Source: Schizophyllum amplum
Taxonomy: Eukaryota > Basidiomycota > Agaricomycetes > Agaricales > Schizophyllaceae
Reading direction: 5' to 3'
Length of the DNA: 64,000 nucleotides
NCBI GenBank assembly: GCA_007026445.1
Contig: VDMD01000006.1
Location: 806,001 to 870,000 of the forward strand
In this document: positions 1 through 12,016 of the stretch, piece by piece
How the letters are laid out: every line of letters begins with the position of its first letter
Position numbering within the stretch: the first letter of the stretch is position 1
Position numbers and translations under genes: made by a program
Notes under the pieces: model-generated
Database searches by the model: none
Told to the model about the DNA's origin: nothing
Seen by the model: the letters and a program-made list of their open reading frames with translations, nothing else

Positions 1-184
1 AACGTGTGCTCTCTCGTTGTCACGCATCCTGTCCAGTGGTAAGGGTGGGTTGGAAGCATTGTAGAAACAGGCGTGAATATATAGTATGAAGATGGAATGG
101 GTGAGTACGACGAGACAAAGCGAGGATTGAAGGTGGCGAAAACATGGCGTCAACTCCGTATCTTTGTAGAAACAAGCGCGCCAC

Positions 185-460
185 TCACGAATAAGTCGCC
201 AAATTGCGTGATAGCCGGCGAAGTCCCTCGCACATGTTGCGTAGGCCGACAATGATCTGCTCGTTGGCGCTCGAGCGAGGGCCAGGCCAGTTGTTGGTGT
301 TAAATCGATAGGGCGAGGTAAGCGCTATGCTTAGAAGTGGACTTCTGACCAAATAGCGGAACGCGCTTGGCTCCAAGACATTATTGTCGTATTCCGCGTC
401 GATGCTGTCAAGGATGGATTCGAGGAAGGGGGAAGGACTCCAGGCGGGATACCAGGACAT
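185..460 (-). CDS. Possible terminal exon of an unrecognised gene
   Basis: A 91-codon open stretch starts at an ATG whose first base is 460 and ends at a stop at 185. The peptide begins MSWYPAWSPSPFLESIL and has a mixed, protein-like composition with an acidic stretch (DSIDAEYDNN) and a basic helical end (RNMCEGLRRLSRNLATYS). I do not recognise a family. It could be the last exon of a longer spliced gene whose upstream exons lie to the right, or a chance frame. No domain or signal is visible. Confidence 0.3.
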   Translation of the reverse strand: MSWYPAWSPSPFLESILDSIDAEYDNNVLEPSAFRYLVRSPLLSIALTSPYRFNTNNWPGPRSSANEQIIVGLRNMCEGLRRLSRNLATYS

Positions 461-2532
461 GAGAGGACAGTGGCTGGTAGAGAAACAGATCTGGTGAAGC
501 GAAGACGAGGGCGACGATGGAAAAGGGGCAGAGGCCAACTGAGTGGAGAAGGGTGAAGGGGGGAAGTGGCGGGAAGAAAGAACAGCGGCTCTATAGGATG
601 TGAGACAAACTTGAGTACGATCGATAAGATGCAGTGTGGGCGCAGTGTGAGTTCACAGCGCTTGGATAGAAGTCACTGGTTAAGCGCCCTCACACGCGCC
701 TCATGGAGCGTGAGATTCGGCCAGCCCTTCAATCTGTCACTGGCAATTCAAGCTTTCCATCGGCTGGTTACTGGAGCGCATATATGTGACGCTAGACACC
801 ATTTTCTCAAGTAGTCGTATCGTTCGCGAGGGTGTAGGCGAAGGCGGAGGAACCGTGATTTTGAAGTGAAGGTCAAAAGCGACTCGTGTATACACGTGTT
901 TGTACTATGTTTGTACGCGTGTACCCTCTGACGCGTGACGTGCTGCCGACTTCACCCCCAGCGAGAAGTCCGAATAGTCCAATCGACCACGACAGTGCTA
1001 CTTCGAGCTCGTGTGAAATTCAGTTTTCTCTGTCGGTTCAGAACGACGCAAGACGAGCTGGGGTCAGTAAATGAAGATCTGTGGTCGAAAATAGAATACA
1101 TGCATGCTACAAATGCTCCGAATTCAGGCCGACTTCAAGCTGAAGCTGAAATGAAGCTGAAAATACTCAGGATGGCATGCATGAACTCACGCAAACTCAG
1201 ACTTCAGCGCGTCGCTAAGTCCATCGGCATGCGCCGAGCTCGCACGTGTGGCTGATATAAATGCGAGTCTGATCGCCCCGCTGCGCCTTCTTCCTGACCG
1301 CCATCGCGCTGCGTGCGCCCTGAACTTGTGCGTCGTGTCGCTGCTCTTCGGAGTCCCGTTCATACGTGTGGCGCGCGCATAGCGGTACGCCTGCGACCTT
1401 CTGCTGCATCTTTGGACACCTAACGCAGCGCTCATCCACAGATTGGTGTTACTTACGCCGGAATGACGAGCGGCGCCGGCGACGCGCCCGCCCCCGATGA
1501 GGATGGGGAGCTCGAGGCTACCGCTAGGTGACCATCACGTCGTCTCGAAATCCCCGTCGCGCTCTACGCTAACCATCATCATGCAGGTATCTCGTTCTTC
1601 TTCGCGGTCACTCAACGCGTCAGGTCAGCCATAACTTGGGCGTTGCGTTGCCGCCCTCCGAAGTCCGGCCTATACCTAGGTGTGGCGCGCGCGCGCGTTG
1701 CGGTACGCCCGCGGTCTTCTGCCCCATCTTTAGACACCTAACACATTTGCAGATTGACAACCACCGGAACGTGCGGCGTCAACGACGCGCTCCCGATGAG
1801 GAGCTCGGGGATACCATCATGCAGGGTACGTCGTCCCAACCTCCCCGTCCCCTTCTATGCTGACAACCTCTATGCAGCTAACCATACATCTTTCTTGGCC
1901 CTCCACTTCTTACATAGCACAGGCCATTTTCTCCCTCGTTTGACATTCCCCGTAGTATCATTAGTAGTACCCTTCGACAGTGGCATGTAGTAGGATAGCT
2001 TTAGAGAAATGAAAATAATGTTTCCTGCCATTCAAATGAAAAATTGTGAATCAGCTTCGGGACAACGGACAGCGAGCTATAGCGAGGATGAAAACAGGCT
2101 GACACACGTCCGCCGAATCGTGAATGATGGGTCGCTGTAGGTCAGTCTACATCGACATGAGTTTGAAGGTCATCGACGCCCACCGGGCAACGCAGTACCT
2201 CACAGAGGCAGCTCTTTCTCAGTCGATCTGGCACGTTTCAGGTCATGGGACTTCTCGCTGGGCTTCACCTCCGCATCTTGACTCTGAGCATCTGATCATG
2301 AGGGCGTCTATAGGTGCCGTCGTGTCCTGAGTAGCTTCGTCAATGCAGTCCTGTTCTGTCATGGCATCACTCACTGCACCGGCACTCGAGCAGCGCAAGC
2401 GTTCTGTGGGCGCCTAGCCATTCAACCAATCTTCGGCGCCTTATAAGCGCTGTCAACATCGCACGACATCTACTGAGCCCAAGTGTCCCGCCTTCCTTGG
2501 ATTTATCCGCTCTCCCTCCATCATCACTCGCC
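461..2532. other. Gene-poor stretch with a diverged tandem duplication
   Basis: No frame in this two-kilobase stretch reads like a conserved protein. It holds a diverged direct duplication at about 1330-1590 and 1655-1880 (listed separately) and, from about 2400, the promoter of the next gene. That promoter is itself recognisably duplicated upstream of the second member of the gene pair near 5940-6087: both contain a GTGGGCGCCTA block followed by CATTCAACCA. Confidence 0.5.
1330..1880. repeat. Diverged direct tandem duplication, about 230-260 bases per copy
   Basis: Copy one (about 1330-1590) and copy two (about 1655-1880) share blocks in the same order: a TGTGGCGCGCGC run, GCGGTACGCC, CTTCTGC followed by ATCTTT and GACACCTAAC, then CCCGATGAGGA, GAGCTCG, and finally a CATGCAGG end. 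Identity is clear but interrupted by small indels. No frame stays open through both copies, so this may be the relic of a duplicated coding exon. Confidence 0.6.
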
Positions 2533-5333
2533 ATGTCCGGCGCCTTGAGCTTCGGTCCCTTTCTCGACACTATCCTGGAAGGGGTCAAAAACGACCAAGA
2601 CAATCCTTGCGCCGATTTCTGTCTTGACAGTTCTGCACATGCGGAGAATTGTGGCTCGACGTCCCGCGTCAATGAGGACGCCATATCCGGCCTGCGCTCG
2701 TTAGGTGCGGCCCTTTACCGGGTCCCGCCTAATACGGCGAACTACTAGTATGTTTGCGTGGCTCGTTTTCCGTCTTTCTTGCAATACCCACTAAATACAC
2801 CCTTCGCACAGTCTCCGGAATAACGCGCGAGCATGGGTCATCCGCGCGGCAGGCGTGGGATACGCGCAAGAGTTCGTTGACTCGCGGTTTGTGGATCTCA
2901 GGACTCGGACAAGATGGCGGCGCCAGAGCGAGCCGGCGGGCGCTTCTACAGGTGAGTTGCGAGGGCTACCTGCGAAACCCCGGGTCTCCTTACTCGTTCA
3001 ACCCAGAACTACCTGACAACTCTGACCGCGGCCTGCCGTCGCAAAAGCCAGACGAGGCAGAGCGACGCATACTTGAAGAGCTATGCACCGCGATCGACTA
3101 CCATGTAAACAAGCTAGACCTTGCGCGATCTCTTTCCAAACTACCTCCGGTGAGTAAGCGCTTGTCGTTTCCTCTTTACTCACGTCTGACTCACGCCTCA
3201 GACGTACGATGACGCCCCGTGGTATGTCCATCTGCACGCAGCAGCCTACAGTAGGCTACCAACGGCAAACGCGACCATCACAAGAGTTGTGGCTTACATG
3301 GCACACGGCTTGGATATTGCTCTATGTAGTTGCGCCGAGAGTGACGAGGGGCACTCCTGGACGATGACTATCTACTATCATCTTCTGTCGGAACGCCCAT
3401 GCTACGGCGCTCTTTGCCATGAGGGGTGGCGGTGGACGGAAATTGTCGTTGCGATGCTGCTGATGTTCCCGTGGTGTCTCGTGGTACATCTGTGCATAGA
3501 CGCCCACATAGGCGAGTAAAACAAGATATATATCCCCCGTGCTCAATATTGACTGCTTGCGCCAGGCATTGCCGATAGGAGACTCGCGAAAACAAGCACG
3601 GCAATCTCATCAAGCGTACTCAGCCTCCAGCAGGTTGAGAGGCTCCCGCCAGCGTGGCGTTGTCTCCTTGCGATAATCAAGGCAGTATTGAAGCGAGGAG
3701 ATGACCTGACGGACAGCGAGAGCGCGCAGGTCCGCTCTTTCCTCGATCTATTCGAGGATAATGTGAGTTTGCAATGAGTCTTCGAGTGATCAAACAGCTG
3801 ACCACTTTGTGATGTTCGAAGTTTGTGGCAACGTCCCCAGGAGATATTCTCGACGCTGTTCATGAGTACGACATAGGCGCTATTCCTAAAGAAAAGGTTG
3901 GAGCAGCGATTTCTGACCGATATACCATCCTCGAGGTCGATCATGCCGAATCGCACACCAATGACACGGTGCGCAGCAAAGTCCAGCATCCCGCTTAGCT
4001 CATTGTCTCATCTTTCTTCTCACAGTCCTATGAAGTACAGAAGCACTGCCGCTGCAGGCGCTGCAATCTGATTAGAGATGTGCTCCGTAAGCTCGGCTTC
4101 CTGGGTAAGGACCTACTCTTCGAACGCAGGGTGTTCAACATGTACGCGCACACCGCGTTACGCGAGTACAATGCTGTCGACATGTTCGTCAACAACACGA
4201 CTCGCATGCGACATCCCCTTATCCACGTTTGGGAAAGCGTGTGGCTATCGCGGCTACTGAATCCGTGCGTTTGCTGCAGGTTACTTCAGACCGCTGGGAA
4301 CCTCACGATCCATCTGGCAGTGTCATCGACAACGCCTGCGCGCGACTCGCCTGGGTGTCAGCGATGGGCGATGCAGAGATGGACATCAATTATCATCTGC
4401 AGTTTCTGCAACGACCTGGTGAGCAACTGACTGAATGTGTTTGCGAAGCACTCTCATTTTCTTGCAGGACACCGTGACAGGACACTGCTGCTCCTGGGCT
4501 TCTGTCAGACGATCGACCGTCACCTAGACAAACTAGGTTCGGAATGGACCCTGCCAGTGGTACGCTACTAATGCTCCAATCTCCATTTTGGTTACACTCA
4601 CATTTTGTCATCATAGAACATGCAAGCGGCGCCGTGGTCTGTCATAGGCTGGCTATTGTTCCCAAACCAGCTCAGGATCTTTCTTCTGCCAATCTTGTGG
4701 AAGGTCCACTGGTGGATATATGGCGAGACAATAGGTTGGCGTTGGATCATTGACTTGCCGCTGCGCGTTTTATGGACCGCAATCTTTGGCCCAATCCTCC
4801 TTGTGTGCGTTCTGCAACCGGCGGGGACCTTAATGTATCATCTAGCAGGACGTGAGTCCACCGACAACCCAGAAGTGTGTACAGCTTATCGCTTCGTCAG
4901 ATCCGCACGACGCAATATACGAGCTAGCAGAAGCCTACGGGCAACTGGACTACCATGGCCGCCAACTCTGTGTTGCTTGGGCCCTGCTTCGCGAGGCCGC
5001 CACGCAGCTCATTGAGTCGAACTTTATGGCAAGCGCGGAGGCGGAGTGGCAGGCAGTCTGCAATGACGTCCATCATTATGCTGTAGGTCCTTCCTTAACA
5101 TCCCTTCAACTACTGACCAGAATATCCAGAGTTTTTTGCGTACCATTGACACTGGCGACATTCGTGTCATATTCAGAGCATACTCGCAGGCGATTGAGAT
5201 GGCGCCTCACGAGGAGCGCATCAGGAAGGAGTACACACTGCGTTACAGCTCGAGAACGCAGGCCAGAGGCTCAGCCGCTGGGTCGACCGGGGCACGGGTC
5301 GCTGAGGTCGCGGACGAAGATGATGACTTTTGA
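2533..5333 (+). CDS. Orphan membrane protein, tandem copy A (intact)
   Basis: I do not recognise this family. Twelve exons can be placed with consistent phase: 2533-2747, 2812-2951, 3007-3149, 3202-3511, 3566-3762, 3822-3968, 4026-4226, 4280-4418, 4468-4559, 4617-4851, 4901-5082 and 5130-5333, giving 734 residues. The start is the first ATG (MSGALSFGPFLDTIL) and is shared by the neighbour. Visible features are a hydrophobic segment near residue 255 (VVAMLLMFPWCLVVHL), a small Cys cluster (HCRCRRCN), a Trp-rich block with a second hydrophobic segment (RVLWTAIFGPILLVCVL), and an acidic C-terminus (VADEDDDF). It is probably membrane associated. The intron at 3512-3565 begins with GC instead of GT. 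Copy B downstream matches it exon for exon, and that conservation is the strongest support for the model. Confidence 0.75.
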
Positions 5334-6087
5334 ATATCAAAAGTTCTTTCTTCTTCCGTCTTAAGTATGTACATGTCCGTAGAGGCTTTGTCATCTCGCC
5401 AGAGAGATGTTTTACCTTGTGCCAGTATCCGAATATATCTTGCAACGCAACCGTGTAAGCACTTGTGAAGTTCTAAATGCACCGTGCACGCGTCAATACC
5501 TCTGCAGCCAACGTCAAGTCGCTCAATTTGTGCCAGCACATTGTTGCTCTGAATTGAACGTTCAACGTTTGACGCTGGCCATCTCATCTTATTCTCAGAT
5601 GCTGGGTCGTTCGTGAGCGACGTGAGGTTATGTGTTAAAGCAAAACGCGAATCAGCCTGCGCGACGAGCGAAGTTCGTGTATGTGTGTGTTTGTACACGT
5701 GCTCATCCGCCCCGGGGCCGGGCCAGCCCGGGCCTTCTTCGAGAGGTTCGGAATTGGTTCGGAATCAATGCGACGTCCGCGCCGTCCTCACCCAAACCTC
5801 ACACTCGCAACGCATGCGAGGGCGTCTACTTATGTACATATAGGCGCCTCTGATTGTGACCGACTTCGGTCATTCCAGGACGAATTCAACTGCAGATGCA
5901 CGACGGCCAGCTTGCGGCCAGCACGCTACCACCATGAGGCCCGTTCGTGGGCGCCTATCCATTCAACCAGTCGGAAGCGCCGTATACTTAAGCGCCACCC
6001 ACACTTCACAGCATCTGCTGAGCTTAAGTATACCGCCCTTCAAGTTGATTCTGAGCGCTCTTCTTCCGACCTTCCATCGCGCCCACC
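5334..6087 (+). promoter_or_regulatory. Intergenic and duplicated promoter of copy B
   Basis: This gap separates the two tandem copies. The part after about 5940 resembles the stretch upstream of copy A (shared GTGGGCGCCTA and CATTCAACCA blocks, and similar bases up to the ATG), so the duplication took the promoter with it. The first part shows no recognisable gene. Confidence 0.5.
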
Positions 6088-8884
6088 ATGTTTGGTGCCC
6101 CGAACTTCGGCTGCTTCCTCGACAACATCCTAGAGGGAGCCAAAGACGGCCGAGGTAATCCTTGCGCCAACTTCTGTCTGGACAGTTCTGGACATCCGCG
6201 GAAATGTGGCTGCTTGGTGCCTAGCGTGAACGAGGAGGTCACGAAAGGCCTGCGCTCGTTGGGCGCGGGCCTTTACCGGGCTCCACGAAATACGGCGACC
6301 TACCAGTACGTCTGCATCTTCTGACCTCTCTTGTACAACCCACTTGTTACATCGTACGTACAGTCTTCGAAAAAACGCGCGAGCATGGGTCGTCCGCGCG
6401 GCGGGCGTGGGATACGCGCAAGAGTTCGTCGACTCGCGCTTTTTAGACCTCAGGAGTGTGACGCAATGGCGCCGCAATCGCGAGAGCGATTCGGGCGCTT
6501 GTACTGGTGAGTTTGAGCTACCTTCGTAACTCGCCTTCTTCTGAATATCCCGACACAGAATTGACTGGCAGTCCTGACCGAGGCCAGCTGTCGCACAAGC
6601 CAGATGAGGAGGAAGAGCGACGCGTCCTTGGAGAGCTATGCACCGCGATCGACTACCATTTAAACAAGCTAGACGTCGCGCGATCTCTGTATCAGTTGCC
6701 TGCGGTAAAAGCTTTTGCCGCTTCGTCTTTATTGATACCTGACTCCCGCTTCAGACGTACAATGACGCCCCGTGGTATGTCCATCTACACGCAGCGGCCT
6801 ACAGAAGGCTACCAACAGCGGGGGAGGCTACCCTAAGAATCGTAGCTCTCTCAACGTATGGCTTGGATATAGCTCTATGTATCTGGGCCGAGAGTGATGG
6901 AAGGCACCCGTGGGCAAGGACCATCTATCATCTTCTGTCGGAAAGGCCATGCTACGGCGCTCTTTGCCACCACGAGGGGCGGCGGTGGACGGAAATTGCC
7001 TTTGCGATGCTGCTGATGTTCGCGTGGTTCCTCTTGGTGCATCTGTGGATTGAACTCCACGTAGGTGAGTATATCGAGATATCTCCCAATGCTCAAAACT
7101 CATTGTTCGCGCCAGGCAGTGCAGATGGGAGACTCACGACAACAAACACTGTCATTTCGTCCTGCGTATCCAGCCTCCGTCAAGTCGAGAGGCTCCCGCC
7201 AGCGTGGCGTTGCCTCCGTGCGGTAATCAGGGCAGTACTGGAGCGAGGAGACCAGTTGACGGACAGCGAGAGCACGCAGGTCCGCTCTTTCCTCGATCTC
7301 TTCGAGGACAATGTGAGTTTGCAGTGATTCTTCGAGTGATCCGACAACTGACCACTCCGGTGTGTGCTAAGTTTGTGGCAACATACACAGGAGATATTCT
7401 CGAGGCTGTGCATGAGTACGACGTAGGCGCTGTTCCCAAAGAGAAGGTCGGAGCAGCGATTTCTGCCCAATACGCAATCCCCGAGGTCAATTATACCGAA
7501 CCGCACGCCGATAACATGGTGCGTATCACTCTCGGCATCCCAAGTAACTCTTCTCATTCATGTTCTCAGAACCACTGCCGCTGCAGGCGCTGTAATCTGA
7601 TCAAGGATGCGCTCCGTAAACTCGGCTTCCTGGGTCAGGACCTACCCTTTGAACGCAGAGTGTTCGACATGTACGCGCACACAACACGCGAGTACGATGC
7701 CGTCGGCATGTTCATCAACAACACGACCCGTATGCGACTTCCCCTCATCCATGTATATAAAAGCATGTGGCTGTCGCGGCTGCTAAACCCGTGCGTGTGC
7801 TGCAGATTACCTGAAAAGGCTCAGTACCTCACGACCGCGTTGGCAGCGTCATCGACAACATCTGCGCGCGACTCGCCTGGGTGTCTGCGATGGGCCTCGC
7901 GAAGACGAATATCGATCAATGTCTGCACCCTCTACGGCGACCTGGTGAGAGATCAATTCAATGCTTTGCGAAACCTGATCATAGTCATTCTCTCGCAGGA
8001 CACCGCGACAGGACGCTTCTGCTCCTAGAGTTCTGTCAGGCAATCGACCGCCATCTAGACAAACTAGGGCCCGGAGGCATCATGGCAGTACTGCCAGTGG
8101 TACGTGATGCTCAACCCGCATATCGTCGACGCTCACATCCTGCCTTCATAGGACGTCGAAGCGGCGCCGTGGTCCGCCATTGCTTGGCTGTTGTTTACGG
8201 ACCAGGTCAGGATCCTCCTTCTGCCAATCCTGTGGAAGGTTCACTGGTGGATATACGGCGAGTCAACGACTTGGCGTTGGATCATCGACCTGCCGCTGCG
8301 CGTTCTATGGACAGCGCTCTTGGGCCCGATCCTCGCTGGGTACGCTTTGCACGGGGCATGTACCTTGATGTATCACCTAGCAGGAAGTGAGTTCACCGGT
8401 GGCTTAGCCATGTATGTGTCTAACTGACAGATAACTCCACCAGATCCCCCAGACGCAAATCAAGTATACGAGTTAGCAGAGGCCAATGCGCAGCTGGACT
8501 ACCATGGCCGCCAAATTTGTGTCGCATGGGCCCTGCTTCGCGAAGCCGCCACGCAGCTCATTGAGTCAAACTTTGAGGCAGGCGCGGAGGAGCAGTGGCA
8601 GCAAGTCAGCGACGATGTCCTCTATTATGCTGTGAGATCGCCTCTGGCACTGTCCGCTTCAGCTACTGACTAGTAGCGATTGCCAGGGCTATTGGCCTTC
8701 CATCGACACTGGCGATGCCCGTTCTATATCCGTGGCATACGCGGATGCGACTGCACGAGGGCCTCTGAAGAAACGCATCGACAAGGAATACGAACTACGA
8801 TACAAGTCGAGAGTGCAAGCAGCGTGGTCGGCCATGAGGCTGTCGGACAGGCTGAGAGCCCTGGACGAAGATGATGACTCTTGA
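6088..8884 (+). pseudogene. Orphan membrane protein, tandem copy B with an in-frame stop
   Basis: This is a paralogue of the gene at 2533-5333 with the same exon order and similar intron positions. It starts at ATG 6088 (MFGAPNFGCFLDNILEG) and would end at TGA 8882-8884 after LRALDEDDDS. All exons stay open except the eighth. There, after splicing from CAT at about 7750 to 7806, the frame reads ATT ACC TGA, while copy A reads GTT ACT TCA. The stop at 7812-7814 would remove roughly the last 280 residues, including the second hydrophobic segment. Downstream exons remain well conserved with no further lesions, so the mutation is recent, or it is a sequencing error, or the transcript is spliced differently. 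The intron corresponding to the GC-AG intron of copy A has a normal GT here. Confidence 0.65.
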
Positions 8885-9148
8885 ATGTGCCATGATACTA
8901 TTGTTTCTCTGTTGCTACATCCATAGAGGCGTTGTTGCTCCGCTTGAGAGATATCTATCTGATGCCAGCATATAAGTAGAGCCATAATCGACTGCCGCTT
9001 TTCCAACAAGTTCTCGCTGTGTATGCACGTGTTTGCACACGTCGGTACCTTTGATCCAACCACCATAAGTACCATCAATCTCGTTGAGACCTATCCTCTT
9101 CGCAGCCACCACACCGGGCACACTCAATACTTGTACACGCTTCGCACC

Positions 9149-10275
9149 ATGTTCGAACCAATCCGCGGCGGCACGCGCGGTGGGCAAGCCGAGTTCAAAT
9201 GGACCGACGTCTCAGCGGACAAGGACCGCGAGGTGCGTCGCCCGCGTTCCCCTCTCCCACGTTCTCGCTAAATCGAACGCAGCACTACCTCGGGCACAGC
9301 ATCAACGCCCCCACGGGCCGCTGGCAAAAGGGCAAGGACGTACATTGGTACTCGCGCGAGAAAGAGCAGGCCGAAGAGGACCGCCTGGCCGAGATTCGCA
9401 GAATCAAGGAGGCAGAGGCAGAGGCCCTCGCGGTCGCACTGTGCGTCTCTTCCTTCTTCTATCAGCCGTTTACATCTATACCGTCTCCATTTCCTCCTTT
9501 CCCCGCCTCTCACCAACATGCACAATACACCATCCCTTGCACCTCTCTGCCCCTCTCCAACCCACGCCTGTGTCCCTCCACAGCCATCCTATTACTAACC
9601 ATTCCCCCCAGAGGCTTCGCACCCACCAAACCCATCGACGCCACCGCCAAAACCCCCGGCGGCCCCGCCGTCAGCGGCACAAACGCCCTACCCATCGGCG
9701 CCAAACGTGACGTTGACGCCGCCAAACGCGACCCCTTACCTATCGGCGCCAAACCAGAAGCCGACGCCGCCGCAGACGGCGAGCCCATCCCCGGCGCGGG
9801 CCCCGCGGCCGTCGCCGCCATGAACGACATGCAGCGCGCGCTCGCCAAGGAAGAGAAGCGGCGGCGGAAGGCGGAGCGGAAGGAAGCGAAGGCGGAGCGG
9901 AGGGCCGCGAAGGAGGAGCGGCGGGCGGGGCGGCATCGCCACCGCGACGACGACGAGGACATTCATCACCGCGAGCAGAGTCATCACCGCGAGCGCAGTC
10001 ATCGCGGGTGGGGCGAGGATGAGGAGCTTGATCGGCGCTCGGAAGACCGCCATCATCACGACAGACGCCACGACGAGGCCGGGCACCGTCGACATCCTCG
10101 TTCGCGCTCGCCTCCGCCACGAAGACGCTCAGCCTCGCCCCGGCGGAGGAGCGACCGGACACCTCCACGTCGACGCACTGACGACGAGGGCCCCACCGGC
10201 TACGGCGAGCGAGCACGGGAGCAGGAGCGCGAGCGGGACCGGCGGCGATGGGAGATGAGCAACCGTGACCGTTGA
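9149..10275 (+). CDS. MMTAG2-like protein (kinase phosphorylation domain)
   Basis: Three exons (9149-9232, 9283-9440, 9612-10275) encode about 301 residues. The N-terminal 80 residues match the MMTAG2 domain: it opens MFEPIRGGTRGGQ, continues FKWTDVSADKDRE, then has YLGHSINAPTGRWQKGKD and a WYSREK turn, as in human multiple myeloma tumour-associated protein 2. The rest is low complexity: a Lys/Glu/Arg-rich coiled stretch (about residues 150-190), then an RS/RH-rich tail with SPPPRRR repeats typical of nuclear proteins linked to splicing. The molecular role of the family is poorly known; a nuclear RNA-related role is inference. The initiator sits in a good context (CACCATGTT). Confidence 0.85.
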
Positions 10276-10521
10276 TAGCATCATACTTACTGTCGTATCA
10301 ATGTTAAGTACTGACCAGTGCTACCCTTCGTCAACCTTGCATGCTCACTCTCGCACGGCAAATTACGGATGGAGTACAATAGCCCAGGCATACTAAATAT
10401 GTAGTGGTGTCCGTGAAAAAAGTCGTGAATACAAGCGGATGTCCAAACGCGCAACACCCTACACCGCAAATTATGTATGCTGCATGCAAGAAGCCACACT
10501 CTAACGGCGATAAAAACATGC
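10276..10521. other. Convergent intergenic region
   Basis: This short gap lies between the 3' ends of the MMTAG2-like gene and the GPI-anchored protein gene. Nothing beyond probable 3' untranslated sequence is visible. Confidence 0.4.
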
Positions 10522-11253
10522 CTACAACATCGCCACCAGCGCTGCGCCCGCCACGACACCGCCTGCCACCGTCACCAGCCAGGGGCCCACGTGGAGCTGA
10601 CCGAGCGCGCTGGCAGCGTTCGAGGACTTTGGGTAGACGGCCGTGTACTCCCCGTAGTCCATCTCGCTGCCGGTGAAGGTGGCCTCGGGCATGACGGTGG
10701 CCATCAGGCTCGGGGTGAAGATGTCCTCGACCTCCTGGTACTCGCCGCCGATGAGGGTGGTGTAGGTGAAGGGGGTGGGGTCGCCGGCGTTGACTCCTGC
10801 TGTGTCTGCGGGCTGGCCGACGACGGGCTGTGTGGTGGTCGGTTCGTCGTCGAGTTCGGTGGTCTCTTCGTCCTCGTCGTCGTCGTCATCATCGTCAAGG
10901 TCCGTGGTCGTGGCGGCGGTTGTAGTGGCAGCGGTGGTGGTTGCGGTCAGGGTTTGCCTAGACAGACGTATAAGGGGGGAAGGTGGAGATCATGGTGATT
11001 TACGCACAGTGTCCGTGTGCTGGGAAGGCCGTCTATGTCGGTGGTAAGGACCTCGACGATCGACTCGCCGCCTCTAAAGCAGATGAAAAGTTGCGTAGAT
11101 GCGATGGCAGCAGCAGTGACAGATGAAGAGTAACATCAAAGATCAGTAAAGGCGTAAGGATACTCGTAGAGGTACGCACAGCACGACAGTCTGCGTCTGG
11201 GCGACGACATGGGCGACAAGGAGTAGCAGCGGGAGGAAGAAGCTGAGGAACAT
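10522..11253 (-). CDS. Small GPI-anchored secreted protein
   Basis: Three exons (11253-11180, 11073-11008, 10957-10522) give 191 residues. The product opens with a classic signal peptide (MFLSFFLPLLLLVAHVVAQ), then a TQTVVLGGESIVEVLTT block, a Thr/Ala run, and an acidic run of Asp/Glu. It ends in a hydrophobic tail (LVTVAGGVVAGAALVAML) preceded by small residues (SSNAAS) that suit a GPI omega site. Signal, Thr-rich stalk and GPI tail indicate a cell-wall or plasma-membrane surface protein; no enzyme domain is present. An in-frame ATG lies 10 codons upstream at 11283, but starting there would bury the signal peptide, so 11253 is preferred. The family looks like the small wall proteins common in Agaricomycetes, function unknown. 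Confidence 0.75.
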
Positions 11254-12016
11254 GTTGCGGACCGAGTACGTCGAGATGACCATCGGTGAGGATGACACGT
11301 CTGCTGTGTGCTGCTCGCCGTGGACGTCGACGACCAAGGGATCTGAACGCTGGCAGCAGGTGGTTAAAAGCGCACGAGGCGCAGCACACTCAACGTCGAT
11401 GATGACACCATTTCCCACGGTCCCTCGGCAGCTGCCGAACGTCAGAAGTTCAACTTGGACGGCCTGTTCATTGCTCGGGAGGGTGGTGTCACCCCGATGA
11501 TACACAGCCCACGGAGGGAAGAATAAAGCAGAGGTGCTCTTGAACATTTTCAGTGATATTCTTTGGAGTCTGCGACACGGGGCGCTCAACGCCGGTACGC
11601 GGGCGGCTAGAACACCCCGCTTAGGGTGAGCACAAGGAACAGTTCAGGACGATACAGTGAGGGCGCACGGTCAGATGAACAGCTTCAGGCTTCAAGGACC
11701 TCGCGAGTTGAGAACGCACCTTCTCTCGCAGAGCAGAAGACATTCCTCTGTAGTCCTCGGGATTCGGATAATGGTGGGTCGCCCCCTACTAGCCCTCCCA
11801 AAGCTCTCCCCTTCACTACATCAGCGCAGGAGTGCATACGACAGAGCCAGCGCGCTGATGGAGCTGATCCTTCTCGTTGATCAGCGGTTTCGAGTTTGAT
11901 CATCTCCGGGCGGCGCACGCAATCGTCTTGAGTTGTATCAGACCCAGAAACGAAGTGAAGTGAAATTCGCGCAGACCGCACGGCGCACGCTCCTTTGCGT
12001 CCTACGACGAGGATCA
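11254..12016. promoter_or_regulatory. Divergent intergenic region
   Basis: This lies head-to-head between the GPI-anchored protein gene and the multi-pass membrane protein gene. No convincing gene is seen on either strand, so it should hold both promoters. Confidence 0.4.

Noticed and set aside
7751..7814. Alternative acceptor in copy B to avoid the stop (AAAAG before GCTCAG)
   Set aside because: It removes the TGA but puts the following conserved VIDNICARLAWVSAMG block out of frame.
9510..10216. Long minus-strand frames opposite the MMTAG2-like gene
   Set aside because: They are Arg/Pro/Ser-rich shadows created by the GC-rich RS-type tail on the other strand.
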